In this document: positions 53,205 to 61,840 of the stretch, piece after piece
Numbering within the stretch: position 1 is the first letter of the stretch
How the letters are laid out: every line of letters starts with the position of its first letter
Program-made: the position numbers and the translations under genes
The notes under the pieces: model-generated
The model's input: only the letters and a program-made list of their open reading frames with translations
Database searches by the model: none
What the model was told of the DNA's origin: nothing
Assembly: GCA_964572825.1 (NCBI GenBank)
Contig: CAZNGS010000012.1
Location: 1 to 64,000 of the forward strand
Length of the DNA stretch: 64,000 bases
Reading direction: 5' to 3'
Source: CAYVBE01 sp964572825
GTDB taxonomy: Bacteria > Planctomycetota > Brocadiia > SM23-32

Positions 53205-54455
53205 ATGCGGATTTTCCGAAGACCTGTATTGTCCATCGTGCTGCTGGGTGCGATGGCGGGCCCGTTGCTGGTCACTTCCGCCCGAGCCATCCAATTCTCG
53301 GTGGGTGGAGAGGGACCGGCCCTGTGCATAAAACTGCGCGTCCACTGCGGCCGGGCTACCGGGCCAGAGGTGCCCGTGAGCGTGCCTATCCCCCTGCCCG
53401 GAACGCTGGCCGGCTCGGAGCTCTCCGTCACCATGCGTCCGGAGCAGGGCCAGCCGGTGCCGGGACAGGTGGTCCGGCACCCGAAAGGCAGGGCCAGGCT
53501 GTGGTGGATTCTGCCCCAGGCCCAACCGGGTCAGACCCAGAGCTGGACCGCGCTGCTGAAGCCCTCCGCTCCCGACGCGGAGAGTTTTGGCCTCCAGGAC
53601 CAGCCGGGGCAGCACCTGGACGTCCTTTTTGGCGACCGGCCGGTGCTGCGCTGCATGTATGCGAACGACACCTCCACCTCCGAGCGGGCACACGAGACCT
53701 ACAAGGTCTACCACCACGTGTACGACCTGGCCGGGGATGACTTCATTACCAAAGGCGCGGGCGGCAAGTACACCCACCACCGGGGCATCTTTTACGGGTT
53801 CATGAAGCTGCACTACGACGGCAATAAGAAGGACTTCTGGCACATGGGTGGCTGCCGCCAGGAGCACGAGAAGTTCCTCACCAGGGTCAGCGGTCCCGTG
53901 CTGGCGCGGACGACCAACGAGATACACTGGAATGAAACGGGCGGCCGGACCGTGGCCGTGGAACGGCGTACGTTGACGGCCTACCGGCAGCCCGAGCCGA
54001 CCATCACGCTGCTGGACTTCGAGTCCACCCTCGAGCCCAACGGGTTCAACCTGGTCCTGGACGGTGACCCGGAGCACGGTGGGATGCAGTTCCGCGCGCA
54101 CAACCAGGTGGCAGCGGAGACGAGTGGTCAGACCGCCTACGTCTTTCCCGAGGAGGACACAAACGTCAGAGAGGCACGGGACCTGCCGTGGGCAGCCATG
54201 TCCTACGTCGTCCGGGACAACCGCTACGGCGTTCAGCACGTGAACCACCCCGATAATCCCCGGGACACGCGTTACAGCGCCTACCGCAATTACGGCCGGT
54301 TCGGCGCGTTCTTCCGCAAGGAGCTCCCGAAAGACGAGACCCTCACGGTCCGGTACCGGCTGTGGATAATCCGGGGCGATCTGCCGGGGCGCGCCGAGAT
54401 GGCCGCGCGCCGGGAAGCGTTCGCGAACCCGCCCCGGGTCGAGGTAGTCCGTTGA
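53205..54455 (+). CDS. Exported DUF6807 (PmoA-like) protein
   Basis: A 416-aa protein with a signal peptide (cleavage near SARA, about residue 28). The YTHHRGIFYGF element and HMGGCRQEHEKF are marks of the DUF6807/PmoA family, often found beside Gfo/Idh/MocA oxidoreductases in planctomycetes. Function unproven; a carbohydrate-related role is inferred from that context. The same-strand neighbour is 46 nt upstream. Confidence 0.8.
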   Translation: MRIFRRPVLSIVLLGAMAGPLLVTSARAIQFSVGGEGPALCIKLRVHCGRATGPEVPVSVPIPLPGTLAGSELSVTMRPEQGQPVPGQVVRHPKGRARLWWILPQAQPGQTQSWTALLKPSAPDAESFGLQDQPGQHLDVLFGDRPVLRCMYANDTSTSERAHETYKVYHHVYDLAGDDFITKGAGGKYTHHRGIFYGFMKLHYDGNKKDFWHMGGCRQEHEKFLTRVSGPVLARTTNEIHWNETGGRTVAVERRTLTAYRQPEPTITLLDFESTLEPNGFNLVLDGDPEHGGMQFRAHNQVAAETSGQTAYVFPEEDTNVREARDLPWAAMSYVVRDNRYGVQHVNHPDNPRDTRYSAYRNYGRFGAFFRKELPKDETLTVRYRLWIIRGDLPGRAEMAARREAFANPPRVEVVR

Positions 54456-54484
54456 GAGCCTGACTCCGATCCTTGAGGTACAAC

Positions 54485-57037
54485 ATGCACCGCAACGCCG
54501 GACTGCATATTGCGCTTTGCCTGGTCGTCTGCCTTTGTTTTGTGGCCTCTCCTTGGGCGAAAGCGTTTGAGCACCCGGAGCTGGAGGAGGCGTTCCAGAC
54601 CCTCAGGAACTACGACTGGGGCCAGGAGCCGGGGGCCATTCCATTGCTGGAGGAACACCTCGACCGCAGCCACGAGGACCCCGACCTTCGGCGGGCGCTG
54701 GAACAGGGCTTCATCGGAGTGCTGCGCAGCGATTCGACGCGGCGCGCTAAAGACTACGCGTGCCGAAAGCTCTACCGCATCGGCACGGCCGCGTCGGTGT
54801 CCGCTCTGGCCGACCTTCTGGCCGATCCCGAACTCTCGCACATGGCCCGCTACGCGCTGGAGTCCATCCCCGGCCCTGCCGCGGGCGAGGCGTTGCGGGA
54901 AGCGCTCCGTCGGACCGACGACGCGGTGAAGATCGGCATCATCAACAGCCTTGGCGCCAGGAGAGACGAAAAAGCCGTTCCCGCCCTCATTGAGCTGACA
55001 CGCACCCCGGACCGGGCGATCGTTCGGGTCGCCGTTGCGGCATTGGGCAACGTGGCCGACTCCCGCTCAATAGAAGCCCTCCGGGGGCTGCTCGATGAAG
55101 GCCCGGGCGACCCGAGGGAACCCGTCGTGGGAGCCCTGGTCCGGGCGGCCGACCGCGCCCGCGATGAGGGAAGGACCGAGGCGGCGGCCCGGATATATGA
55201 AGAGGTCTACACATCGGACGCGCCCGCCTCCCTGCGCGTGGGGGCTTATCGCGGGCTGGTGCTGTCGAAAGGCGACAGGGGGGCCGATCTCCTTGCAAAG
55301 GCACTCATGGACCCGTCGGACCGGGCCATCCACCAGGCCGCCGTCCAGCTCGCCCTCGAGATGCCCGGCCGGCACGTCACGGAGACCCTGGCCGGACTGC
55401 TGGGCGGGGCGGAGGCCGACACAAAGGTGCGGATCCTCGAAGTGCTGGCCGACCGCGGCGACCGGGGCGCCCTGGGTCCCGTGTTGCGGGCCGCACAGGA
55501 CGGCGGGCAGGACGTGCGCGCAGCGGCCCTACGGGCCCTGGGTCAGGTCGGGAATCAATCGGTCGTGCCCCTGCTGGCCCGGAGAGCCGCCGAGGGCGAG
55601 GGTTCCGAGCGCTCTGCCGCTCAGCAAGCCCTGAACGCCCTGTCCGGGCCGGGCGTCAACCGCGCAATGATCGAGCTCGCCGCTGAGAGCCCGCCTTCCG
55701 TTGCCAAACCGCTCATCCGGAGCCTGGCCGAGCGTGGGGCCACGGACACCACCGCCATGCTGATGGAGATAGCGCTGCGCGACGAGGACGACAGTAAGCG
55801 TGTCGAGTGCCTGGGCGCCCTTCGGGTTCTTGGCGACGACCGGACGGTTGGTAAGCTGGTTCGGATCGTCTGGGACGCCCAGTCGGACCCCGTGCGACAG
55901 GCGGCCGTTCAGACACTGATGGCCGTCTGCCAGGAGAGCGACGACCGCCGCTCCTGCGTGGAGGAGATCACCACGGGCCTTCACTCCGCACCCGTGCCCG
56001 CCCGCGCCGGCCTGCTGAAGGCGCTCGGTCCCCTGGGCGGTCCAAGGGCGCTGGAGGAGCTGCGCAGCGGGCTGCGCTCGGACACCCCGGAGGTCCACGA
56101 CGCCGCCGTCCGTGCCCTGGCCCAGAGCCCCGATCCCGCCGCCGCGCCCGACCTGCTGAAGCTGGCCCGGTCCGCCTCCAGCGACACCCACCGGGTGCTG
56201 GCTTTGCGCGGCTACGTCCGGCTGGTCGGCGCTATGGAGACATCCCCCGAGCAGAAAACCCACATGTTCGCCGAAGCCATGGACGTTGCGGGACGGCCCG
56301 ACGAGAAACGGATGGTGCTGGGCCAACTCGGGAAGGTGCCCACGCCCCGGGCCCTGGAGATAGCGCTCTCCGCCCTGGAGGACGAGAAGTTCCGGGAGGA
56401 GGCGGCCGCGGCCATCGTAGGCATTGCCGAGGAAATCGCCGGCTCCGAACCCGACGCGGCTGCCCGGGCGCTCGAGCGCGTACAGGAGGTGGCCGGGTCA
56501 GACGCCGTCCTTCGAGACGCCCGAAAGGCGCTGGCCGAGCTGCGCAGGTACGAGGGCTACGTCCAGACCTGGCAGGTTGCCGGCCCTTACACTGCCTCCG
56601 GCAAAGGGCGTGAGGAGCTGTTTGACCTGCCCTTCCCGCCCGAGACGGATCCCGGCTCCGTGGCATGGCGGGCGGTTCGCCTGGAGGGCGCCGATGAGGT
56701 CACAGTGGACCTGGACCGACTGCTGGGCGGCAGCGAATGCGTTGCCTACCTGCGCGCCTACGTGCGCTCCGACCGGGGCCGGACGGCCCGGCTGGAATTG
56801 GGCAGCGACGACGGCGTCAGGGCCTGGCTGAACGGGCGGGTCGTCCACGCGAACAACACCCGCCGGGGCGTCCAGCCGGGCGAGGACCGGGTCCAGGTGG
56901 AGTTGAAGAAGGGCTGGAACGAACTGCTGCTCAAGGTCACCCAGGGCGGCGGCGATTGGGCCGCCTGCGCGCGGATCGTCGCTCCCGACGGCGCGCCGAT
57001 CGAGGGTTTCGCCGTCCGGGCCGAACCGCCGCGGTGA
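54485..57037 (+). CDS. Exported HEAT-repeat protein with C-terminal beta-sandwich
   Basis: An 850-aa protein with a signal peptide (cleavage near AKA, about residue 25). HEAT-like helical repeats span about 40-690, visible as recurring AVPALIELTRTPD, VAALGNVADSRSIEALRGLL and similar units. The last about 150 residues form a beta-sandwich containing GSDDGVRAWLNGRVVH and KKGWNELLLKV, common in planctomycete secreted proteins. GAGG at 54475-54478 favours ATG 54485 over TTG 54473. It is 29 nt after the DUF6807 gene, so the three may form one operon. Confidence 0.88.
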   Translation: MHRNAGLHIALCLVVCLCFVASPWAKAFEHPELEEAFQTLRNYDWGQEPGAIPLLEEHLDRSHEDPDLRRALEQGFIGVLRSDSTRRAKDYACRKLYRIGTAASVSALADLLADPELSHMARYALESIPGPAAGEALREALRRTDDAVKIGIINSLGARRDEKAVPALIELTRTPDRAIVRVAVAALGNVADSRSIEALRGLLDEGPGDPREPVVGALVRAADRARDEGRTEAAARIYEEVYTSDAPASLRVGAYRGLVLSKGDRGADLLAKALMDPSDRAIHQAAVQLALEMPGRHVTETLAGLLGGAEADTKVRILEVLADRGDRGALGPVLRAAQDGGQDVRAAALRALGQVGNQSVVPLLARRAAEGEGSERSAAQQALNALSGPGVNRAMIELAAESPPSVAKPLIRSLAERGATDTTAMLMEIALRDEDDSKRVECLGALRVLGDDRTVGKLVRIVWDAQSDPVRQAAVQTLMAVCQESDDRRSCVEEITTGLHSAPVPARAGLLKALGPLGGPRALEELRSGLRSDTPEVHDAAVRALAQSPDPAAAPDLLKLARSASSDTHRVLALRGYVRLVGAMETSPEQKTHMFAEAMDVAGRPDEKRMVLGQLGKVPTPRALEIALSALEDEKFREEAAAAIVGIAEEIAGSEPDAAARALERVQEVAGSDAVLRDARKALAELRRYEGYVQTWQVAGPYTASGKGREELFDLPFPPETDPGSVAWRAVRLEGADEVTVDLDRLLGGSECVAYLRAYVRSDRGRTARLELGSDDGVRAWLNGRVVHANNTRRGVQPGEDRVQVELKKGWNELLLKVTQGGGDWAACARIVAPDGAPIEGFAVRAEPPR

Positions 57038-57133
57038 ACCGGGGGCAGGGCGGCAGGCGCAACGCCACGCAGAGGGCGCCTTGCGCTGCCAGCGGTCCCT
57101 GCGCATCCCCCGGGGGAAATGCACTCAGCCGGG

Positions 57134-58363
57134 TCAGAACACCGGAGGCTCTTCGGAGAGCTCCCGCTCGCCGCGGGTCAGTTCGAATACGTCCCGCAGA
57201 AGCTGGATGTCCTCCTCAGTCTGCTCCACGTCCCGACGCACGAACATGCGCTTCTGGGTGATAATGGTCTGCTCGACGGTCATCTGGGTGATCTGCCCGA
57301 AGGACTTGGCGAAGTTGCAGTAGCTGGGCACGTTCTGGCCGATGCAGCCGTAGAGCATGCTGGAGACACCGATCACCTTGCCGGTGAAGATGCTGGTGTT
57401 GATGGCGCTCTTGGAGTAGTCCCCGATGACGCACCCCACGAACTGCATGCCGGTCTCCAGGCGCCGCCCCCGGTGCTGGATGCGCACCGTGCCGTAGGTG
57501 TTCTTCAGGTCGCTGTTGCTGGTGCCCGCCCCCAGGTTGACCCAGGAGCCCACGTAGGCGTGGCCCAGGAAGCCGTGGTGCTGCTTGTTGGAGTAGGCCT
57601 CGACGATGCTGGCCTCCACCTCCCCGCCCACCTTGCAGGTATGGGAGACGGAGGTGCATTCCTTGACGGAGGAGCGCTCGATGATGCGGGAGTTGGGGCC
57701 GACGTAGACGGGACCTTCGAAGAAGGTGAAGTCCAGCACCCGCACGCCGTCGTCCAGCACCACGGGCCCCTCGTCGGAATGAAAGACGGCCGTGTCGGCC
57801 ACCTGAACATTTCGGCCCACGTAAACGCCGGGCCGCAGCTCGGTGTAGTCGCCGTCGGCTATCTTGCGCTCCGCGTTGGCGGGGAAAACCTCCTCCAGGG
57901 CCCCGATGAGGTGGAAGGGGTAGTCGAGGGTGCGGAAAGGCTCGCCGTCGGTGACCGGAAGGCCCAACTCCAGCAGGAAGCCGGAGACCTTGCCGGCGGA
58001 CAGCTCCGGCACTTCCCTCTGCTCCGGCACGAGCGCCGCGGCCACGCGCTCGCCGGCGGTGCACAGGCAGGGCTCGCCTTCCTCCAGCATGGAACGGAAC
58101 CGTCCCGCGTAGCGCGTGTCCGGTGCCACCGCCGCGTTGACGAACAGGATGGGACCGTCGGCCGGGCCGGACCGGGGGAAGGCGCGCTCGGTGACGGCGC
58201 TCAGGTAGTCCCGCACGACGTAATCAACGTTTTCGCAGGCCAGGGAAGCGACCTGGTAGAGGTTGTATATGCCGCACGTGACCCCGAAGGCGGGGCGGGT
58301 CAGGGTGATCGGCCACATATCTTCTACGCTGCCGTCCTCGAACAAGACGATACTGCCAGCCAT
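57134..58363 (-). CDS. GlmU-like putative sugar nucleotidyltransferase with left-handed beta-helix
   Basis: A 409-aa protein. The N-terminal part (about 1-170), VLFEDGSVEDMWPITLTRPAF, is the GlmU_N-like module of planctomycete and verrucomicrobial proteins; it lacks the canonical pyrophosphorylase GxGTRM signature. The C-terminal hexapeptide beta-helix (about 180-370) has GHAYVGSWVNLGAGTSNSD, like the acyltransferase domain of GlmU. ATG 58363 follows GGGAGAA. Substrates are uncertain. Confidence 0.82.
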   Translation of the reverse strand: MAGSIVLFEDGSVEDMWPITLTRPAFGVTCGIYNLYQVASLACENVDYVVRDYLSAVTERAFPRSGPADGPILFVNAAVAPDTRYAGRFRSMLEEGEPCLCTAGERVAAALVPEQREVPELSAGKVSGFLLELGLPVTDGEPFRTLDYPFHLIGALEEVFPANAERKIADGDYTELRPGVYVGRNVQVADTAVFHSDEGPVVLDDGVRVLDFTFFEGPVYVGPNSRIIERSSVKECTSVSHTCKVGGEVEASIVEAYSNKQHHGFLGHAYVGSWVNLGAGTSNSDLKNTYGTVRIQHRGRRLETGMQFVGCVIGDYSKSAINTSIFTGKVIGVSSMLYGCIGQNVPSYCNFAKSFGQITQMTVEQTIITQKRMFVRRDVEQTEEDIQLLRDVFELTRGERELSEEPPVF

Positions 58364-58600
58364 GGCTGTTCTCCCCCGTCTGAGTTACACGTGGACTCGC
58401 TGCCCCATCCGGCGAAAGCGCAGGCAACGTCCCTGCCCCGCGATGTTCAGGACACGCCCAAATCCTAACGCCGGGGCGGCCGTGGTTCAAGCTTTTGCGG
58501 CTCAGATGACCCAGGGGTGGACGCGGCAAGAGCCAGAAGAAAAGACAGACGAACATGCGTCCGCCTGCCCTTGTGCGCCGAGGATTACGTCCGCACCCTC

Positions 58601-58819
58601 TTAAAAACGATACGGCGGGAAGGTGTCTTCGTGCGAAATGCTGGGCTCGTCCAGGCCGAGAATCCAAACCGCATCGGCCTCCATCATGTCCAGGTCCTGC
58701 CTTACGACCGAGTGGTAACGTTGCGTTTTCTCGGGCGTGAAGGCCCGGCAGCCGGAGGACAGGACCAGGCCCATCACGGCGAGCAAGCACAGAGCAAAGG
58801 TGACCAGGCGTTTGCTCAT
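58601..58819 (-). CDS. Small lipoprotein, 72 aa
   Basis: The signal peptide of the 72-aa product ends in the lipobox LSSGC (Cys near residue 24), so a short lipid-anchored protein is expected. ATG 58819 lies 44 nt after a predicted start of transcription from a strong promoter. The mature part is charged and short, without a known domain. The stretch 58364-58600 upstream of the next gene shows nothing else. Confidence 0.75.
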   Translation of the reverse strand: MSKRLVTFALCLLAVMGLVLSSGCRAFTPEKTQRYHSVVRQDLDMMEADAVWILGLDEPSISHEDTFPPYRF

Positions 58820-58869
58820 GGGGTCAATCTCCCTCTCAAAAGCCGCACCGCTTCTCAACGATTGGCTAA

Positions 58870-58898
58870 ACTATAGGGGCTGGGCGCCCCCGTGTCAA
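58870..58898 (-). promoter_or_regulatory. Strong promoter for the small lipoprotein
   Basis: On the minus strand, TTGACA (58898-58893) and TATAGT (58875-58870) are spaced by 17 bp. It has a perfect -35 and five of six -10 bases. Confidence 0.75.
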
Positions 58899-58954
58899 CT
58901 AGAAAAAGTCCCAAGCTCCGGCCTTGCCTCGGCGGGGTTGATGCGTCGGTTGGC

Positions 58955-58982
58955 TTGACTGCGGCGAAGTTCGAGTTAAAAT
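58955..58982 (+). promoter_or_regulatory. Promoter for mtnP
   Basis: TTGACT (58955-58960) and TAAAAT (58977-58982) are spaced by 16 bp, about 45 nt before ATG 59027. It faces away from the lipoprotein promoter, with 56 bp between the two -35 elements. Confidence 0.65.
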
Positions 58983-59026
58983 GCCGCTGAGATTCGTCAA
59001 GAGGTGGTCCAGCGAAAGGCGAGCAC

Positions 59027-59893
59027 ATGGCTGAGAATGCTTTGTTCGGCGTGATCGGAGGCAGCGGCCTCTATTCGATGCCCGACCTGGAAGTGGTGGA
59101 CGAGGTGAAGGTGTCAACGCCGTTCGGTCCGCCCTCGGACAGTTACGTGATGGGGGAGCTGAAGGGGCGGCGCGTGGTCTTTCTGCCGCGCCACGGGCGC
59201 CGTCACACGCTGCTGCCAACGGAGTTGAACTTCCGCGCGAACATCTACGGTTTTAAGAAGCTGGGAGTGGAGCGCATCGTCTCGGTCTCGGCCGTGGGCA
59301 GCATGAAGGGAGAGATAGCGCCGCTGCACATCGTGGTGCCGGATCAGTTCATCGATCGCACCCGGAACCGGGCGGAAAGCTTCTTCGGCGATGGGGCGGT
59401 GGCCCACGTCTCGCTGGCGGACCCGGTCTGCCCGGAGCTTCACGGGGCGCTGGTGGGGGCCGCGCAGTCCTGCGGGGCCACGGTGTGGCGGGGGGGCACG
59501 TACGTGTGCATCGAGGGGCCCACGTTCAGCACGCGGGCCGAATCGGAGCTGTACCGGTCCTGGGGTGTGAGCGTGATCGGCATGACCAATCTGCCCGAGG
59601 CTAAGCTTGCCAGGGAGGCGGAGATATGCTACGCTACCTGCGCGCTGGTGACGGACTACGACTGCTGGCACGAGACCGAGGAGGCAGTGTCGGGCGAGAT
59701 GGTGCTGGAGAACCTGCGCAAGAACGTGCAGACGGCGCACCGCATCATCAGTTCGCTGGTTCCCCTGCTGGGGGAGGAACGCACCTGTCAGTGCGGGCAG
59801 GCTTTGCGGCACTCCCTGGTGACGGACCCCTTACATATACCCCCTGAGACGAGGGAAAGGCTGGACATCATACTCGGTCAACGAGTAGAATGA
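59027..59893 (+). CDS. mtnP: S-methyl-5'-thioadenosine phosphorylase
   Basis: A 288-aa phosphorylase that cleaves methylthioadenosine to adenine and methylthioribose-1-phosphate in methionine salvage. GVIGGSGLY (about 8-16), FLPRHGRRH phosphate/ribose loop, GPTFSTRAE and MTNLPEA are family motifs. TDYDCWH carries the two aspartates that mark MTA rather than purine nucleoside specificity. Start ATG 59027 has its own promoter. No other salvage genes are adjacent. Confidence 0.95.
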   Translation: MAENALFGVIGGSGLYSMPDLEVVDEVKVSTPFGPPSDSYVMGELKGRRVVFLPRHGRRHTLLPTELNFRANIYGFKKLGVERIVSVSAVGSMKGEIAPLHIVVPDQFIDRTRNRAESFFGDGAVAHVSLADPVCPELHGALVGAAQSCGATVWRGGTYVCIEGPTFSTRAESELYRSWGVSVIGMTNLPEAKLAREAEICYATCALVTDYDCWHETEEAVSGEMVLENLRKNVQTAHRIISSLVPLLGEERTCQCGQALRHSLVTDPLHIPPETRERLDIILGQRVE

Positions 59894-59938
59894 GGTACTG
59901 GGAAGCGGGCCCACGAGTTCTGCGGGAGACAGAGGCCG

Positions 59939-60478
59939 ATGGCAGAACAGATTGTCATTAAATGTCAGAATTGCGGGAAGAAGCTGGTCACCGAGAGCCA
60001 GTATGTGGGTCGCAAGGGTCGGTGCCCCATTTGTGGAGCGGTCATCCGGCTGCAACGCAGCGGAGAAGCCAGTTCGGACGGTAGCGAGCAGCAGGTGGTC
60101 GCCGTGGACGAGATCGAAACCGACCAGGACGCTTTGCTGCACATCACCAAGCAGAACGACGTGGCCGTGGTGCGATTCGCCACCTCCCGCATCCTGGACC
60201 AGTCCAACGTTCAGCAGCTCGGCGACGAGTTGGACGCCCTGGTCGAGAAGTACAACCTCGACAAGATCGTGCTGAACTTCGAGAACGTCAGCTACATGAG
60301 CAGCGCCGTCATGGGCAAACTGGTCAGCCTGCTGAAGCGTGTTCAGAACGCCGGCGGCGAGCTGAAGCTCTGCAACATCGAGGACAGCATCTACGAGATA
60401 TTCGAGATCATGCGCTTCGACCGGATGTTCGACATCCTCGACACCGAAGACGAAGCAGTGATTGCACTGATGGGCTGA
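59939..60478 (+). CDS. STAS-domain protein with N-terminal zinc ribbon
   Basis: A 179-aa protein. Residues 1-40 hold a four-cysteine ribbon (Cys9, Cys12, Cys29, Cys32). The STAS domain (about 62-178) resembles SpoIIAA-type anti-sigma antagonists, with SYMSSAVMGKLVS at the switch site, where Ser121/Ser122 could be phosphorylated. Met replaces the usual Asp before it. It is 45 nt after mtnP and starts the cluster that ends with an ABC exporter. GGGAGACAGAGG precedes ATG 59939. Confidence 0.88.
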   Translation: MAEQIVIKCQNCGKKLVTESQYVGRKGRCPICGAVIRLQRSGEASSDGSEQQVVAVDEIETDQDALLHITKQNDVAVVRFATSRILDQSNVQQLGDELDALVEKYNLDKIVLNFENVSYMSSAVMGKLVSLLKRVQNAGGELKLCNIEDSIYEIFEIMRFDRMFDILDTEDEAVIALMG

Positions 60479-60482
60479 CCGT

Positions 60483-61412
60483 ATGGCCCCCAACGCAGCC
60501 CCCCGCCAGAGCCGAACCTATGACACCTTCGGCTGGCAGGGCATTGCCCTGACCGTCCCCGCGCACTGGCAGATGGTCTACACCCAGGGTGACCGCAAGG
60601 CCGGTTACGTCCGGCTGGCCGACGAGGAGCAACCCCGGCTGGAACTGCGGTGGGAGACCCTGAAAAAAACGCAGCCGCCCGGCGACGCCGTGGACGTCTA
60701 CGTGGCCAAGCTGCAGAAGACGGCCCGGCGCGAGGACCGCGAGCTGACCGTGCGGAGGAATCTGGGCCTGGCCTCCCCTCCAGGAAAGGACGTGGAGTGC
60801 TACCGCTGGGTGGGCGAACAGCAGGCGGTCGCCATGCTCAGCCGTTGCCAGGACTGCCACCGGACGGTGCACGTGCACGTGCTGGGCGAACCGGAGGAGT
60901 CGCTGAAGAGCCTGGCGCGGACCGTGTTCGCCTCCCTGCGGGATCACCCCGTGGACGGCCGGGAGGTGTGGCGTTTCTTCGACGTGGAGTTCAGCGTCCC
61001 CGAAGGGCTGGTGCTGAAACGCCGAGACCTCAAAGCGGGCGGCGTCCGAATGAAGTTCGCCGGGAAGTCCTGCGTGGTGGAGTTCGTGCGGGTGAGCCTG
61101 GCGCAGGTGGTCCTGGAGCGAACCGGGCTGGAGGAATGGTTCCGGGATTTCTACGCGGCCTTCCTCAAGTGGCGCCTCTGCGAGGTGGAGCAGGCCCAGG
61201 TCAAGGGACACCCGGGCCTGAGGCTGCGGGGGCGGGCCAGGCTGGCGGTCAACCCCCTGCGCATCGTGGGCCGGCGGCGGGTCGTGCGGGCCGCCTGCTG
61301 GCACTGCGAGCCCACGAATCGGCTTATGATCTGCTCTTTCGACGGTCTGGAGCGACGGGCAAACTTTTTCGAGGAGGCCCTGGAGAGCTTCCGCTGTTGC
61401 GCCGGGGAATGA
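60483..61412 (+). CDS. Hypothetical protein with duplicated CxxC module
   Basis: A 309-aa unrecognised protein made of two similar halves. Each begins with a V-P-x strand block (about 25 and 172), then a KAG-x-VR element (39-43 and 184-189), then a CxxC pair: Cys122/Cys125 and Cys272/Cys275, offset by 150. Each half ends in an amphipathic helix (about 138-155 and 290-306). The beta part has a DcrB/PsbP-like look, but I cannot confirm it. It starts 5 nt after the STAS gene and 3 nt before the PqqD-like gene. Confidence 0.75.
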   Translation: MAPNAAPRQSRTYDTFGWQGIALTVPAHWQMVYTQGDRKAGYVRLADEEQPRLELRWETLKKTQPPGDAVDVYVAKLQKTARREDRELTVRRNLGLASPPGKDVECYRWVGEQQAVAMLSRCQDCHRTVHVHVLGEPEESLKSLARTVFASLRDHPVDGREVWRFFDVEFSVPEGLVLKRRDLKAGGVRMKFAGKSCVVEFVRVSLAQVVLERTGLEEWFRDFYAAFLKWRLCEVEQAQVKGHPGLRLRGRARLAVNPLRIVGRRRVVRAACWHCEPTNRLMICSFDGLERRANFFEEALESFRCCAGE

Positions 61413-61415
61413 GGG

Positions 61416-61805
61416 ATGGGTCTGTTCGGACGAAAGAAAAAGGACCTGCCTCAGCTCGACCGGCAGGATTCCCTGTCCGCCCGGCCCGTGTTGAACAGCC
61501 TGGTGAAGGTGGAGCGAGACGAGGAGGAAAACATCGTGTTGCAGATACCCCGGCGGGACAGCGCGATGGTGCGGCTGGTCTCGCGGGTATTCAAGATGCG
61601 CCCCTATCGGCGAATTACACTCGATGATCTGGGCACATTCGTGGTAGAGTTATGCGACGGTGAGCACAGCGTGCGGCAGATAGTTGATAAACTGGCTGAA
61701 GAGTATACACTGAACCGGAGAGAGGCAGAGTTGTCCACAGCGCAGTTTCTGCGCGACCTTGCCCGCCGGTCGATCGTCGGGCTGGTGATCGAAGAAGCCG
61801 GATGA
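61416..61805 (+). CDS. PqqD-family protein
   Basis: A 129-aa protein; the C-terminal half (about 60-125), DLGTFVVELCDGEHSVRQIVDKLAEEY, is the PqqD winged-helix fold that binds leader peptides of RiPP precursors. The N-terminus has a basic patch and an extra about 45 residues. No precursor peptide or radical SAM enzyme is seen in this window, so a PQQ role is not supported. ATG 61416 follows GGGGAATGAGGG. Confidence 0.82.
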   Translation: MGLFGRKKKDLPQLDRQDSLSARPVLNSLVKVERDEEENIVLQIPRRDSAMVRLVSRVFKMRPYRRITLDDLGTFVVELCDGEHSVRQIVDKLAEEYTLNRREAELSTAQFLRDLARRSIVGLVIEEAG

Positions 61806-61840
61806 TCTGCACAGTCGGACGCTGAAGAGGGGAGGGTTCC

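Noticed and set aside
61416..61805. PQQ biosynthesis role for the PqqD-like gene
   Set aside because: No pqqA, pqqC or pqqE is visible, and PqqD folds occur in many peptide systems.
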